Source: an uncultured Mucilaginibacter sp. (GTDB lineage: Bacteria; Bacteroidota; Bacteroidia; Sphingobacteriales; Sphingobacteriaceae). From it: a stretch of DNA of 53,301 nucleotides. Under the pieces are notes generated by a model that ran no database searches, was not told the origin of the DNA, and saw only the letters and a program-made list of their open reading frames with translations. The stretch is from contig CAIWRU010000205.1 in assembly GCA_903915155.1 (NCBI GenBank), positions 1 to 53,301 on the forward strand, in the 5' to 3' direction. This document shows, piece by piece, positions 8,718-17,739 of this stretch (the stretch's first letter is position 1; every line of letters starts with the position of its first letter). The translations under genes and the position numbers were made by a program.

Positions 8718-9159
8718 AAATAACATTGATACACTCATCGCACAAAAGGCCGAAACAACAAGCCAAAATGGCAACGGTATTAAAGTTTTAGTTGCAGAAG
8801 ATAACCTGATAAACCAGATGCTGGTATTAAGGGTATTAACAAAACAAGGTTTTGAAGCTGATGTGGCCGAAAATGGATTGGTAGCATTAAAGAAAATTGA
8901 GGATAATAATTTTGATGTTATCCTTATGGATGTACAAATGCCTGAAATGGATGGCTACGAGGCAACTCAAAAAATACGCGCATTAACAACCTATAAAAAA
9001 GATATCCCGATTATTGCAATGACAGCACATACCTTTAAAGGTGAATATGAACGGTGCATAGAAATGGGCATGAATGATTTTATCTCGAAACCATTTGATA
9101 CAAAGGAATTGTACGAAAAGATTTATAGACTTTCAAAAGCAAATTTAAAGGAGAGTTGA
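8701..9159 (+). CDS. Receiver (REC) domain protein, probable remnant of a hybrid histidine kinase
   Basis: 152 residues. Residues about 27-150 are a complete CheY-like receiver: acidic pair Glu33-Asp34, phosphoacceptor Asp77 in ILMDVQMPEMDGYE, a Thr in AMTAH and Lys in SKPF. The sequence style (VLVAEDNLINQMLV, AMTAHTFKGEYERCIEMGMNDFISKPF) is that of the C-terminal receiver of hybrid sensor kinases rather than of a stand-alone CheY. The first 26 residues look like a kinase-receiver linker, and the start codon lies inside the broken sigma gene in another frame. I infer a deletion scar that may still be translated by coupling to the sigma fragment. A real stand-alone regulator cannot be excluded. 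Confidence 0.75.
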   Translation: MNLKFKNNIDTLIAQKAETTSQNGNGIKVLVAEDNLINQMLVLRVLTKQGFEADVAENGLVALKKIEDNNFDVILMDVQMPEMDGYEATQKIRALTTYKKDIPIIAMTAHTFKGEYERCIEMGMNDFISKPFDTKELYEKIYRLSKANLKES

Positions 9160-9182
9160 TCTGAAAAAAATATATTATGATC

Positions 9183-9217
9183 AAAGGCCTTTGGACACAA
9201 GTTCAAAGGCCTTTTTT
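9183..9217 (+). terminator. Terminator after the receiver gene
   Basis: An 11-bp stem AAAGGCCTTTG (9183-9193) / CAAAGGCCTTT (9204-9214) is followed by a T-run. It resembles the terminator at 11705. Confidence 0.8.
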
Positions 9218-9259
9218 GTAATTGAGAATACCGACCTTTGTAAAAATAAATATTGTTTA

Positions 9260-10225
9260 ATGTCTTCAGATCCAAAACAAAAAATTGCTGAAAAACAAAA
9301 CCTGCATCCCCGCAATGCCCACAGGCAGGGTTATGATTTTAAACAGCTGATAAAGACGACGCCCGAACTCCGTCCGTTTGTGAAAATGAATGAATATGAT
9401 GTGGAGTCGATAAATTTTAGCGATGCGGAAGCGGTTAAAACGCTGAACAAAAGTTTACTGAAGCAATATTACGGAATTGATGGCTGGGATATCCCCGAAG
9501 GTTACCTTTGTCCGCCAATCCCCGGCAGGGCCGATTACATCCATTATATAGCCGACCTTTTGAGCGAAAACAATAACGGTAACATCCCCACCGGTAAAAA
9601 AATAAAAATATTGGATATTGGCATGGGCGCCAACTGTATTTACCCAGTAATTGGCAGCAGCGTGTACGGCTGGCAGTTTGTGGGTACCGATATTGACCCG
9701 ATCGCTATTCGCTCTGCAAAAGACATTATCGCGGCCAACCCGAACTTAAAGGGCCAAATATTATTAAGGCAGCAAACCAACAAGAACAATATATTCAAAG
9801 GCATTATTATACAGGATGAAGGTTTTGATGCCACCATCTGCAACCCGCCGTTCCATTCATCATTGCAGGAAGCTCAATTAGCTACCGTAAATAAATGGAA
9901 CAAATTAAAAGTTGACGGCAAGCCACAATCTACATTGAATTTTGGCGGACAGAAGAAAGAGCTGTGGTACCACGGCGGAGAGGCTGCGTTTATAAAACTG
10001 ATCATTGAGCAAAGCGTATTGGTGGCAAAGCAATGTATGTGGTTCACTACCCTGGTATCGAAAAAAGATACGCTGCCCGGCGTTTACAGGGCACTGAAAA
10101 AAGCTGCCGCGCGTGATGTACGCACCATCAATATGTCGCAGGGGCAAAAGGTAAGCCGAATTGTGGCGTGGACGTTTTTAGATGCGAAAGAGCAAGACGA
10201 TTGGCGGAATGAATTCTGGTGTTGA
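9260..10225 (+). CDS. rlmF: 23S rRNA (adenine1618-N6)-methyltransferase RlmF
   Basis: 321 residues from ATG 9260; the longer frame from 9191 would run through the preceding terminator and is rejected. It begins with HPRNAHRQGYDF, a hallmark of RlmF, followed by a Rossmann methyltransferase with KILDIGMGANCIYP as the SAM-binding loop and CNPPF (residues 194-198) as the N6-adenine catalytic NPPF motif. It methylates A1618 of 23S rRNA using S-adenosylmethionine. A -7-like GACCTTTG at 9233-9240 may drive it. It converges on the acyltransferase gene with 7 bp between the stops. Confidence 0.95.
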   Translation: MSSDPKQKIAEKQNLHPRNAHRQGYDFKQLIKTTPELRPFVKMNEYDVESINFSDAEAVKTLNKSLLKQYYGIDGWDIPEGYLCPPIPGRADYIHYIADLLSENNNGNIPTGKKIKILDIGMGANCIYPVIGSSVYGWQFVGTDIDPIAIRSAKDIIAANPNLKGQILLRQQTNKNNIFKGIIIQDEGFDATICNPPFHSSLQEAQLATVNKWNKLKVDGKPQSTLNFGGQKKELWYHGGEAAFIKLIIEQSVLVAKQCMWFTTLVSKKDTLPGVYRALKKAAARDVRTINMSQGQKVSRIVAWTFLDAKEQDDWRNEFWC

Positions 10226-10232
10226 TATATTT

Positions 10233-11324
10233 CTATTTTGCCAGTTCTCGTTGTCTTTTATTGTTTAAATATCTTCGCACGGGTATATCATAAAGTACCA
10301 TCACCAAGTACGCAAAGCCAACCAAAAGAATTAAGCTAATTATAATAATGAGCGACAGTTGCCCTGTAGCAGGTTTGTACTTAGCATAATAATTCCCGAA
10401 CATCCATATAACCGAATAATGGGTCATATACAATGGGTATGATATTTTACCAAAGAAATTGCAAAGCCTTTCAAAGCCCTTTGTTAGGTTGGCTCCTGCG
10501 CCTAAGGCAACCACCAAAGGAAAATAGAACAACACCACTAACGTTTCAGTTATCCTGTTCCAATTGTTTGAGAAGGGCATCGTTAATGCGGCTGCCAATA
10601 GTATAGCCATGCCGATAAAACCCAGCCTGTTTTTAATTATCCAGTTAAAACGATATACAATTAACCCGGCTGTAAACGAATAAAATATACGCGCACCACC
10701 ATCCCAAAAGTTCGTCGAGCTCCAGCCACCCATCAGGTTATGCGAACGACACGCCACAAAACAAAGCGCGCCTGCTGAAATTATCGCCAAACCGATAAGG
10801 TAACCGCGTTTAAGTTTGCAAAGGACAAAAGCATACACAATATTGGCCATATATTCCCAAAATAACGACCACGCCGGCGCATTGAAGCTAAAGAGGTTAA
10901 AGCCCCGGTCGGTCATAGCGCCAAAAGGTATAAGCAGGATGGAGCAAAGAAATACCAGCGCGATCCTGCCTGCGCTGTATACTTCAGTGTGTCCCCCGAA
11001 AGGATCGAACAAAAAAGCCAGCACGCCCAATACGGAACCTAGAATAACCAATGGATGCAGGCGTATCAGCCTCGATTTAAAAAACTCCATGACCCCCATT
11101 TTGCCAATGCGGTCGTCGTAAGCATAGCCGATAACAAAACCAGATAAACAGAAAAAGAAGTCGACCGCTAAAAACCCGTGCCCAATAAAGTTTTGGCTAT
11201 AGTCGGAGTAAGCCATTTCCATAAAATGGAAGGTTACAACACCCAGGGCTGCTACTCCTCGCAGCCCATCAAGAATTTGAAAATGTTGTTTGGTTTTTAG
11301 AATTGCCGGGTTTATTTTTTCCAT
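10233..11324 (-). CDS. Membrane acyltransferase, acyltransferase-3 family
   Basis: 363 residues with about ten hydrophobic segments. The N-terminus carries the family signature LDGLRGVAALGVVTFH, with His33 as the likely catalytic base, followed by FFCLSGFVIGYAYDDR and a basic loop before the next helix (SRLIRLHPL). Such proteins transfer acetyl or other acyl groups to sugars of O-antigen, exopolysaccharide or small molecules at the inner membrane. No glycan cluster surrounds it, so the acceptor is unknown. It is monocistronic and divergent from a 48-residue membrane ORF. Confidence 0.9.
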   Translation of the reverse strand: MEKINPAILKTKQHFQILDGLRGVAALGVVTFHFMEMAYSDYSQNFIGHGFLAVDFFFCLSGFVIGYAYDDRIGKMGVMEFFKSRLIRLHPLVILGSVLGVLAFLFDPFGGHTEVYSAGRIALVFLCSILLIPFGAMTDRGFNLFSFNAPAWSLFWEYMANIVYAFVLCKLKRGYLIGLAIISAGALCFVACRSHNLMGGWSSTNFWDGGARIFYSFTAGLIVYRFNWIIKNRLGFIGMAILLAAALTMPFSNNWNRITETLVVLFYFPLVVALGAGANLTKGFERLCNFFGKISYPLYMTHYSVIWMFGNYYAKYKPATGQLSLIIIISLILLVGFAYLVMVLYDIPVRRYLNNKRQRELAK

Positions 11325-11516
11325 TTAAATTGAAGCTGATAGTACGCGGTATGCCGGGGTTGCATTCAGTTTCAAGGTTAACGAATAATAATAGTTTCGG
11401 CAAATCTTTTCGAAAAGTAGGGCACTAAAAAAATAATTAAGCCCAATTAAACTATCGCAATTTCCGCCCGTCATACTGATATAAAATTTATAATAACAAC
11501 CTTAAATTTTGATATC

Positions 11517-11663
11517 ATGAAAACGAAAATACAAACCATAAAAGCCGACTTATACAATGTATTTGTATTGGGTAACGCTAATAATCTGCAAATGGCAAGG
11601 GTTTATTTTTTATTAACCATCCCTGCTTTAACAGTATTACTTGCCATCGGAAACTTTAAATAA
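11517..11663 (+). CDS. Small predicted membrane protein, 48 residues
   Basis: The frame begins ATG AAA ACG AAA at 11517 and encodes a charged, amphipathic first half (MKTKIQTIKADLYNVFV) and a hydrophobic helix near residues 29-45 (VYFLLTIPALTVLLAIG). It ends 41 bp before a strong terminator, which supports a real transcript. I do not recognise a family. A T-rich -7-like sequence lies only a few bases before the ATG, so the mRNA might have a very short leader. The neighbouring acyltransferase is divergent across 192 bp. Confidence 0.5.
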   Translation: MKTKIQTIKADLYNVFVLGNANNLQMARVYFLLTIPALTVLLAIGNFK

Positions 11664-11704
11664 ACAGCGGCAATAATCCCCGTTTGGGGTCCACATATAT
11701 GTAC

Positions 11705-11737
11705 AAGCCTTTGGATTAGTGTCCAAAGGCTTTTTTG
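11705..11737 (+). terminator. Terminator after the 48-residue ORF
   Basis: An 11-bp perfect stem AAGCCTTTGGA (11705-11715) / TCCAAAGGCTT (11722-11732), loop of 6, followed by TTTT. Confidence 0.85.
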
Positions 11738-11775
11738 TTGGATCAAATTCAGCTAGTTCTTATTGATAAACTATC

Positions 11776-11805
11776 TTGCGCTGTCGATTTTTTTCAATAC
11801 TTTTA
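11776..11805 (+). promoter_or_regulatory. Candidate promoter for the gene at 11822
   Basis: TTG at 11776-11778 and TACTTTTA at 11798-11805 are 19 bp apart, one mismatch from the -7 consensus. The ATG lies 16 bp after it. Confidence 0.45.
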
Positions 11806-11821
11806 AGCAAAAAAAACCTGT

Positions 11822-12562
11822 ATGAAACCTTTATCACTTTTATTCTTATTACTACTGTTGCCTGCCGTGTCATTTTGCCAAACTATCAATTCGCCGCTTG
11901 TTGGCAATTCTGATGATCCATCAACCACTATAGTAAAAATTGACATTACAAAAAACTATACCGCTGTTGTATTTAAACACACATCAAGGTTAAAAGGCGA
12001 CTGGGTAAGATTGGACAAGACCATTTACCTGCAGGATGCCAATGGCGATGATAGGTATAACTATTTGCGGTCGGAGGGGATCGCGATAAAGCCGTTGAAG
12101 GATTCTGCAAGGATGGATAACGAGGAGATCAGTTTTACGGTGTATTTTGAGAAACTGAAACCGGGTACAAAAGCGATAAATATAATTGAAAGGGCCATTT
12201 CCACAACAGACAGGATAGCCGGTGCCAGTTATTTTAATTACTACAATGTGAGCTTGGATAAAACCGATACATCAGCATTTGCTTTGCATCGAACACACAT
12301 GAGATTAATTACACCCGATACAACTTCATACGCCCCTTTTGGGAATGGCACGTTTTCGATGGGGTCGATGATGAATAATCTTTATACAACTTTATTTGAT
12401 GCACAGATAAAATTTTATAGCGATAAAACGAAGGTGGAAGCAGTGGCCAAAATAAATAAAAGCTATTATGATGCCCTAATAAAAGCGGGTTTTACTACCG
12501 ACCAGGCTTTTAAAATACTGGTATCGAAGCCACTGGTATCAACTGATATTGGGGGAAAATAG
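11822..12562 (+). CDS. Secreted protein of unknown function
   Basis: 246 residues with a clear signal peptide (MKPLSLLFLLLLLPAVSFCQ, cleavage near residue 20). The mature part is beta-rich and hydrophilic, with an early strand pattern ITKNYTAVVFKHTS and a second half with alternating hydrophobic residues and a C-terminal helix (INKSYYDALIKAGFTTDQAFKIL). No known domain is recognised. The GluQ-RS gene follows 5 bp after the stop, so the two are probably co-transcribed, although no functional link is evident. Confidence 0.7.
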   Translation: MKPLSLLFLLLLLPAVSFCQTINSPLVGNSDDPSTTIVKIDITKNYTAVVFKHTSRLKGDWVRLDKTIYLQDANGDDRYNYLRSEGIAIKPLKDSARMDNEEISFTVYFEKLKPGTKAINIIERAISTTDRIAGASYFNYYNVSLDKTDTSAFALHRTHMRLITPDTTSYAPFGNGTFSMGSMMNNLYTTLFDAQIKFYSDKTKVEAVAKINKSYYDALIKAGFTTDQAFKILVSKPLVSTDIGGK

Positions 12563-12567
12563 CAATT

Positions 12568-13452
12568 GTGGCCGGCAAGTTATATACCAAAACCCGCATA
12601 GCGCCCACACCGAGCGGCTACCTGCATTTAGGTAACGTATTATCGTTTGCCATTACTGTTACGCTGGCACGCCAGCATGGCGCTAAAATATTATTGAGGA
12701 TTGACGACCTTGACCGGGCGCGGGCAAACCGGTTATATGTACAGGATATATTTAATACTCTTGAGTTTTTGCAGATACCCTATGATGAGGGCCCGCGCGA
12801 TATAAGCGATTTTGAAGCTAACTATTCTCAACTGCATCGCATGGATCAATACCGGCTGGCGCTGTACAAGCTGCGCGATGATGGCCTTGTTTATGCCTGT
12901 ACCTGTTCGCGTAAGCAAATAAATAATTGCGAATGTTATGCTAAACATATCCCTTTAACTACGCCCGGGGCAAGCTGGCGGCTTATTACCAATAATGATG
13001 TGCTTGTGGTTAAGGATTATAGCGGCAACGCCATACACGCTGCTTTGCCCGATGATATGAAGAATTTTATAGTCAAAAAGAAGGACGGCTTCCCTGCATA
13101 CCAGCTAACCTCGGTAATTGACGACTTGTTTTATAGGGTTGATCTCGTCGTACGCGGCGAGGATCTTTGGCCCTCTACACTGGCGCAGCATGCGCTGGCA
13201 TTGGCGCTTGGTAAGGGTGCGGATTTTGGGGCAATCAGTTTTTATCATCACCCATTAATTACGGATGCATCGGGCGAAAAGCTTTCCAAATCGGCAGGAG
13301 CGACATCAGTAAAATATTTGCGCGAAAGCGGTAAAACACCTGCCGGGATATGGACGCTGATTGCTGCTATGTTAGGCAAAGCAAATGTCACCTCGTGGCA
13401 ACAACTTGGCGAAACAATGAACTATGCGCTAAATCAAACAAATAAGCGTTAA
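12568..13452 (+). CDS. gluQ: Glutamyl-Q tRNA(Asp) synthetase-like protein
   Basis: 294 residues, about the size of YadB/GluQ-RS and far shorter than GluRS, because the anticodon-binding domain is absent. The start is GTG at 12568. The class I HIGH-equivalent is HLGN at 20-23 in APTPSGYLHLGN, and the KMSKS equivalent is KLSKS at 238-242. A Cys cluster (YACTCSR, then CECY) near residues 110-126 matches the zinc site of this family. The enzyme attaches glutamate to the queuosine base of tRNA-Asp. It follows the secreted-protein gene by 5 bp. Confidence 0.87.
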   Translation: MAGKLYTKTRIAPTPSGYLHLGNVLSFAITVTLARQHGAKILLRIDDLDRARANRLYVQDIFNTLEFLQIPYDEGPRDISDFEANYSQLHRMDQYRLALYKLRDDGLVYACTCSRKQINNCECYAKHIPLTTPGASWRLITNNDVLVVKDYSGNAIHAALPDDMKNFIVKKKDGFPAYQLTSVIDDLFYRVDLVVRGEDLWPSTLAQHALALALGKGADFGAISFYHHPLITDASGEKLSKSAGATSVKYLRESGKTPAGIWTLIAAMLGKANVTSWQQLGETMNYALNQTNKR

Positions 13453-13488
13453 TTTATTTTACTATTTTCATTGCATTAAATTATACCT

Positions 13489-14856
13489 ATGATAAAAAAG
13501 ATCTGCCTGTTTATTTTGCTGCTTTTACCGGCTTTGCTAAAGGCGCAAAATAAACTCCCTGATAATATGTTTTTGCGCAAACTGCCAAACGGGCTCGACG
13601 TATTGGTAATAGAAGATAACAGCGTACCGCTGGCCACTATAATGATAACCTGTAAAAATGGCGCCTATACCGAAACACCGGAGTTTAATGGCTTGAGCCA
13701 TTTATATGAGCACATGTTTTTTAAGGCGAATAAAGAATACCACAGCGCCGATGATTTTTTGCAGCGGGTTAGTGAATTGGGTATGAAGTTTAACGGCTCC
13801 ACCTCATTCGAAAACGTGAACTATTATTTTACTTTGCCCAGCTCAAATCTTAGCGAAGGCCTTGATTTTATGAACTCGGCCATACGCTACCCAAAGTTCG
13901 ACCCTAAAGAAATGGCCAAGGAAAATGAGGTAGTTGATGCCGAGTTTCAACAGGATGAATCCGATCCCGGTTATGCTTTATCAAACGCGATGGACCATCA
14001 CATGTGGGGCAGCCTTTATAGCCGCAAAAATTCATTGGGCGATCACCAGGTTATCCGTTCGGCTACACCGGCTATGATGGATTCTATTAAGAATAAATAT
14101 TATTTCCCTAATAATTGCCTGCTTACCGTTGCCGGCGATGTGAAGCATGATGACATATTCAGGCGTGTACAGAACATATATGGCAGTTGGAAACCATCGG
14201 GTTTCGACCCGTTTAAAAAGTGGCCCATTCCCGAATTTAAGCCCCTGAAAAAGACGGATTATTTTGTAGTTGAATCAGGTCTTTCGCGCGTGCCACTGGT
14301 ACTGATGGAGTGGGAAGGCCCCGATACCCGGCATGATGTGCATTCTACCTATGCCGCCGATGTTTTTTCATTCATCGTGAATCAAAACTCATCAAAATTT
14401 AGTAAGGCACTGCTGCAATCGGGTTTGGCGCTACAGGTGGAGATCAGTTATTTAACGCTTAGCCATACCGGCCCTATTACTTTAGAAATAGTACCCAACC
14501 CGGCCAAAATAAAGGAATGTATTGCGGAGGTAAAACGGCAATTGAACCTGATGGATAGCGAGGATTATTTTACCGATGAACAAATAGCCATAGCCCGCCG
14601 CAAACTTGGGATAGAACGTACCATGGAAAAGGAAGTGACCTCGGATTTTACACAGGCCATGTCGTTCTGGTGGGCATCGACTACTATTGATTACTATACC
14701 GGCTACGTTGATAACTTGAACACAATAACCCGCGCCGATCTGCAGGAATATGTACGCAAATACATTAAGAACCAACCTTATTGCGCCGGGATGCTGATAA
14801 GCCCTGATCTAAAAGCGCAACTGCATCCCGAAGAATTTTTTACCGCATCGAACTAA
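13489..14856 (+). CDS. M16 zinc metalloprotease, active subunit
   Basis: 455 residues with a signal peptide (MIKKICLFILLLLPALLKAQ). The inverted zinc motif HxxEH is HLYEH at 71-75, and the distal zinc ligand is probably Glu152 in ENEVVDAEF, at the usual spacing of about 76 residues. Two M16 halves (about 25-215 and 220-440) form the half-clam fold. It is predicted to act in the periplasm on peptides. The next gene, 8 bp downstream, encodes a second M16 protein without zinc ligands. Such active/inactive pairs form heterodimers, so the two probably work together. Confidence 0.93.
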   Translation: MIKKICLFILLLLPALLKAQNKLPDNMFLRKLPNGLDVLVIEDNSVPLATIMITCKNGAYTETPEFNGLSHLYEHMFFKANKEYHSADDFLQRVSELGMKFNGSTSFENVNYYFTLPSSNLSEGLDFMNSAIRYPKFDPKEMAKENEVVDAEFQQDESDPGYALSNAMDHHMWGSLYSRKNSLGDHQVIRSATPAMMDSIKNKYYFPNNCLLTVAGDVKHDDIFRRVQNIYGSWKPSGFDPFKKWPIPEFKPLKKTDYFVVESGLSRVPLVLMEWEGPDTRHDVHSTYAADVFSFIVNQNSSKFSKALLQSGLALQVEISYLTLSHTGPITLEIVPNPAKIKECIAEVKRQLNLMDSEDYFTDEQIAIARRKLGIERTMEKEVTSDFTQAMSFWWASTTIDYYTGYVDNLNTITRADLQEYVRKYIKNQPYCAGMLISPDLKAQLHPEEFFTASN

Positions 14857-14864
14857 AATATAGC

Positions 14865-16172
14865 ATGAAGAAAATACTATTTGTAATAACTATTATGTGC
14901 CTTGCCCTAACCGGAGTATGGGCGCAGGCGCCGACAACCGCGTTTGATGTGGATGGTATTAAAGTGATATTTAAGCCTACCGTGAAAGAGATACTGGATG
15001 TGCGCATGTTTTTTAGGGGAGGGGTAACCAATTATGGCGCCGACAAGGCGGGCATTGAAAACTTTGCGCTTAATGCTATTGCGGAATGTGGCACCGGGAA
15101 ATATGCGGCCGACGCTTTTAGAGATACCGCCGATGTTTACAGCATTGGCATTCACGGCGAATCGACCTATGATTATGGAAGCATTGAGATGGAATGTGTT
15201 ACCGATTATCTCAACCAGGGATGGGACCTTTTTACCCAGGCTGTCGTCAATCCTGTGTTTGATGATAACCAGGTGGAACTGCTACGCAACAAAATATTTG
15301 CCGAGCTGCGCCAGAAACAATCAGACCCGGATAACTATTCGGATCAACTGATGATAAAAAATGCGTTTGCGGGTACGCCTTATGCCACTGATCCCGGCGG
15401 CACGGAAGAAACGTTAAGTAAATTTACAGCTGCCGACCTAAAAAACTATTATCACAGTATACTCGATAAAAGCAGGTTGTTTATAGTGGTGGCCGGCAAA
15501 ATAAGTAAGGAAGAATTAATAGCGAAAATACACGCCTCTTTCGCGGGCTTGCCTTCAAAACAACTTTATCAAACGCCGACTTATAAAACACCTGATTGGA
15601 GCGACTACAAGTTATTGGTTGAAAAACGTGACCTGTCGACCAATTACATAAACGCTATCATGAACTCGCCGGAGGTGTATAGCCCTGATTATATACCCTT
15701 TAGGTTGGGTATCTCTGTTGTAGGGGGCGCGCTGTTTAGCGACCTGCGCACAGACCTTAACTTATCATACGATCCCGGTGCTGACGCTGTGATGCGGCAA
15801 ATGCCTTATGCTACCATGTCGGTAAGTACTAATCAGCCAAAGGCCGCGGTGCATGAAATGGTTAAAATGTTGAATTATGTACGGCACATTGGCGTTTCTT
15901 CGAGCGACCTTAAGCATTTAAAGAGCAGCTACATCACTACTAATTATATAAAGCAGCAAAGCACATCGGCAATTACAGCAAGCCTTGGCGAAGCCGAAAT
16001 TTTAGGCGGATGGCAAATAGCCGAACAGTTACCGGCAATGGTTAATAAAGTAACCGTACAGCAAATTGATATTGCGCTGAACCAATATATACAAGGCCTG
16101 CGATGGAGCTATTTGGGTAATCCCACGCAAGCTGATGATGCCTCTCCTTCATTCCAGGACAGGTTGCATTAA
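14865..16172 (+). CDS. M16-like peptidase, inactive partner subunit
   Basis: 435 residues with a signal peptide ending near VWAQA. The M16 fold is recognisable (VRMFFRGGVTNYGADKAGIENFAL, where the active partner has its HxxEH), but the zinc motif is absent: the segment reads GIENFALNAIAECG. The second half keeps the family pattern around DLRTDLNLSYDPGADA, the R/Y region used by the non-catalytic subunit to hold substrate. It lies 8 bp after the active M16 gene and is probably translated with it. Confidence 0.88.
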   Translation: MKKILFVITIMCLALTGVWAQAPTTAFDVDGIKVIFKPTVKEILDVRMFFRGGVTNYGADKAGIENFALNAIAECGTGKYAADAFRDTADVYSIGIHGESTYDYGSIEMECVTDYLNQGWDLFTQAVVNPVFDDNQVELLRNKIFAELRQKQSDPDNYSDQLMIKNAFAGTPYATDPGGTEETLSKFTAADLKNYYHSILDKSRLFIVVAGKISKEELIAKIHASFAGLPSKQLYQTPTYKTPDWSDYKLLVEKRDLSTNYINAIMNSPEVYSPDYIPFRLGISVVGGALFSDLRTDLNLSYDPGADAVMRQMPYATMSVSTNQPKAAVHEMVKMLNYVRHIGVSSSDLKHLKSSYITTNYIKQQSTSAITASLGEAEILGGWQIAEQLPAMVNKVTVQQIDIALNQYIQGLRWSYLGNPTQADDASPSFQDRLH

Positions 16173-16185
16173 AGCATAGCGCCTT

Positions 16186-17730
16186 TTATTTGGCGGTTAC
16201 ACTATCCATTAAAATATACCTCTTGGGGTTTTTTATGGGGATAGGCTTGCTGATGACATCTATCAACATAGCCTCTTGCGTAGCATCATTAAAGCTGTTC
16301 CACACGGGCAGGCCTTTCCCATTTGGATTACCGGTTTTTATAAAATTGGCAAAATAGCTTTCCATGGTATCCGATACCTTGTAGTCATCATCCGTCCAGG
16401 TATAGGCTTTATTGGTTGATAAATTACCTAAGGCATATTCAATTTCGGACGAGTGTGAAGCGCCCATTGCAGGTTCTTTAAAGCCACCTACAGGCTGGCG
16501 CACCCGTCCAAAAATATAATTGTACACAGGTTTGCCGCCTGTTTTACTTTGCATATCAATAAACTTCCAGGTTTCGAAGGCAATAAATCTGTCGGCCGCC
16601 AAGTCGGTAGCGACTTTTTTTACCTCCGAATCGTTAGTAGCAGGGTATAAGGCAAATACATCATTTGCATGGTCGCCATACTGTTTTGTAAGTGCGTTTT
16701 TGTAATTCTGTAAGCTGGTTGAATCATTGCCGAAGATAGCGTGATAATCATTTTCGGCCGAGTTCCATCCCGCTAATAACGGCACATGCATTTCTTTGCC
16801 AGTTGCAAAAATATCGCGGGGCATCGATGGAAGGAAATAGCCATCAATATCTTCATTAAAATTTGCGGATGCCGACAACTTTAGCAAGCTATCGGCCGAT
16901 ATTTTTCGAAGATCAGCTATGGAAGCCGCTCCTATTGACAAAGCGAATTTTGCGCCATTTTCTTCAGATGTAATTAGTGCCGCGGGCGATTCTCCTAAAA
17001 CAGATCCACTCTCAGCAATGGCACCGGCAAACAGCGCTTTCGATAATGGCGAGGCCACTTGTGCACATACGGATGATGAACCTGCCGATTCGCCTGCAAT
17101 GGTTACCCGCTTAGGGTCGCCGCCAAAAGCTGCTATGTTTTTTTGCACCCATAATAAAGCCGCGTGCTGGTCCATCAAACCATAATTGCCCGATGACTGG
17201 TGGGGTGATTCTTTGGTAAGTTCAGGATGCGCAAAAAAGCCAAATATGCCTAAGCGGTAGTTGATGGTAACCGCCACTATCCCACGTTTCGACATGCTTT
17301 CGCCATCATAACGGTATTCCGAACCATCGCCTGCCTGGAAACCCCCGCCATAAAAATACACCAATACCGGCAGCGCCCCTTTTGGCGATTTGGCTGGTGT
17401 CCATATATTAAGGTACAGGCAATCTTCGCTTTTGCCATTGCTGCGAAACATCATATCGCTATAAATAGGTGCCTGCATGGCCTGTGGGCCAAAATGATCG
17501 GTATGTAAAACAGCCTTCCAGTTTTTGGGCGACTGTGGCTCTTTCCAACGCAGGTCACCTACCGGTGGCTGTGCATAGGGTATGCCTTTAAACGAATGTA
17601 TACCGCTGGTTTCAACAACACCCTGTACTATACCATTAGCTGTTTTAACCTGCGGACTATCGATCTTTTGAGCCCAAGCAGGGCAGACAAAACCAATTCC
17701 CATTACTATAAATGCGATTATCTTCTTCAT
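16186..17730 (-). CDS. Type B carboxylesterase
   Basis: 514 residues with a signal peptide (MKKIIAFIVMGIGFVCPAWAQ). It is an alpha/beta-hydrolase of the carboxylesterase/cholinesterase family: GIPYAQPPVGDLRW near the N-terminus, SEDCLYLNIWTP, oxyanion loop YGGG at 127-130 and nucleophile elbow GESAG with Ser215. The likely charge-relay residues are an acid in SAENDY and His in GASHSSEIEYALG. It hydrolyses ester bonds of unknown substrates in the periplasm or outside the cell. It converges on the M16 operon with 13 bp between stops and is followed upstream on its own strand by a small unknown gene 9 bp away. Confidence 0.93.
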   Translation of the reverse strand: MKKIIAFIVMGIGFVCPAWAQKIDSPQVKTANGIVQGVVETSGIHSFKGIPYAQPPVGDLRWKEPQSPKNWKAVLHTDHFGPQAMQAPIYSDMMFRSNGKSEDCLYLNIWTPAKSPKGALPVLVYFYGGGFQAGDGSEYRYDGESMSKRGIVAVTINYRLGIFGFFAHPELTKESPHQSSGNYGLMDQHAALLWVQKNIAAFGGDPKRVTIAGESAGSSSVCAQVASPLSKALFAGAIAESGSVLGESPAALITSEENGAKFALSIGAASIADLRKISADSLLKLSASANFNEDIDGYFLPSMPRDIFATGKEMHVPLLAGWNSAENDYHAIFGNDSTSLQNYKNALTKQYGDHANDVFALYPATNDSEVKKVATDLAADRFIAFETWKFIDMQSKTGGKPVYNYIFGRVRQPVGGFKEPAMGASHSSEIEYALGNLSTNKAYTWTDDDYKVSDTMESYFANFIKTGNPNGKGLPVWNSFNDATQEAMLIDVISKPIPIKNPKRYILMDSVTAK

Positions 17731-17739
17731 AAATGATAT

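Noticed and set aside
9191..9259. Longer start for rlmF
   Set aside because: It overlaps the terminator hairpin, and the family start pattern begins after 9260.
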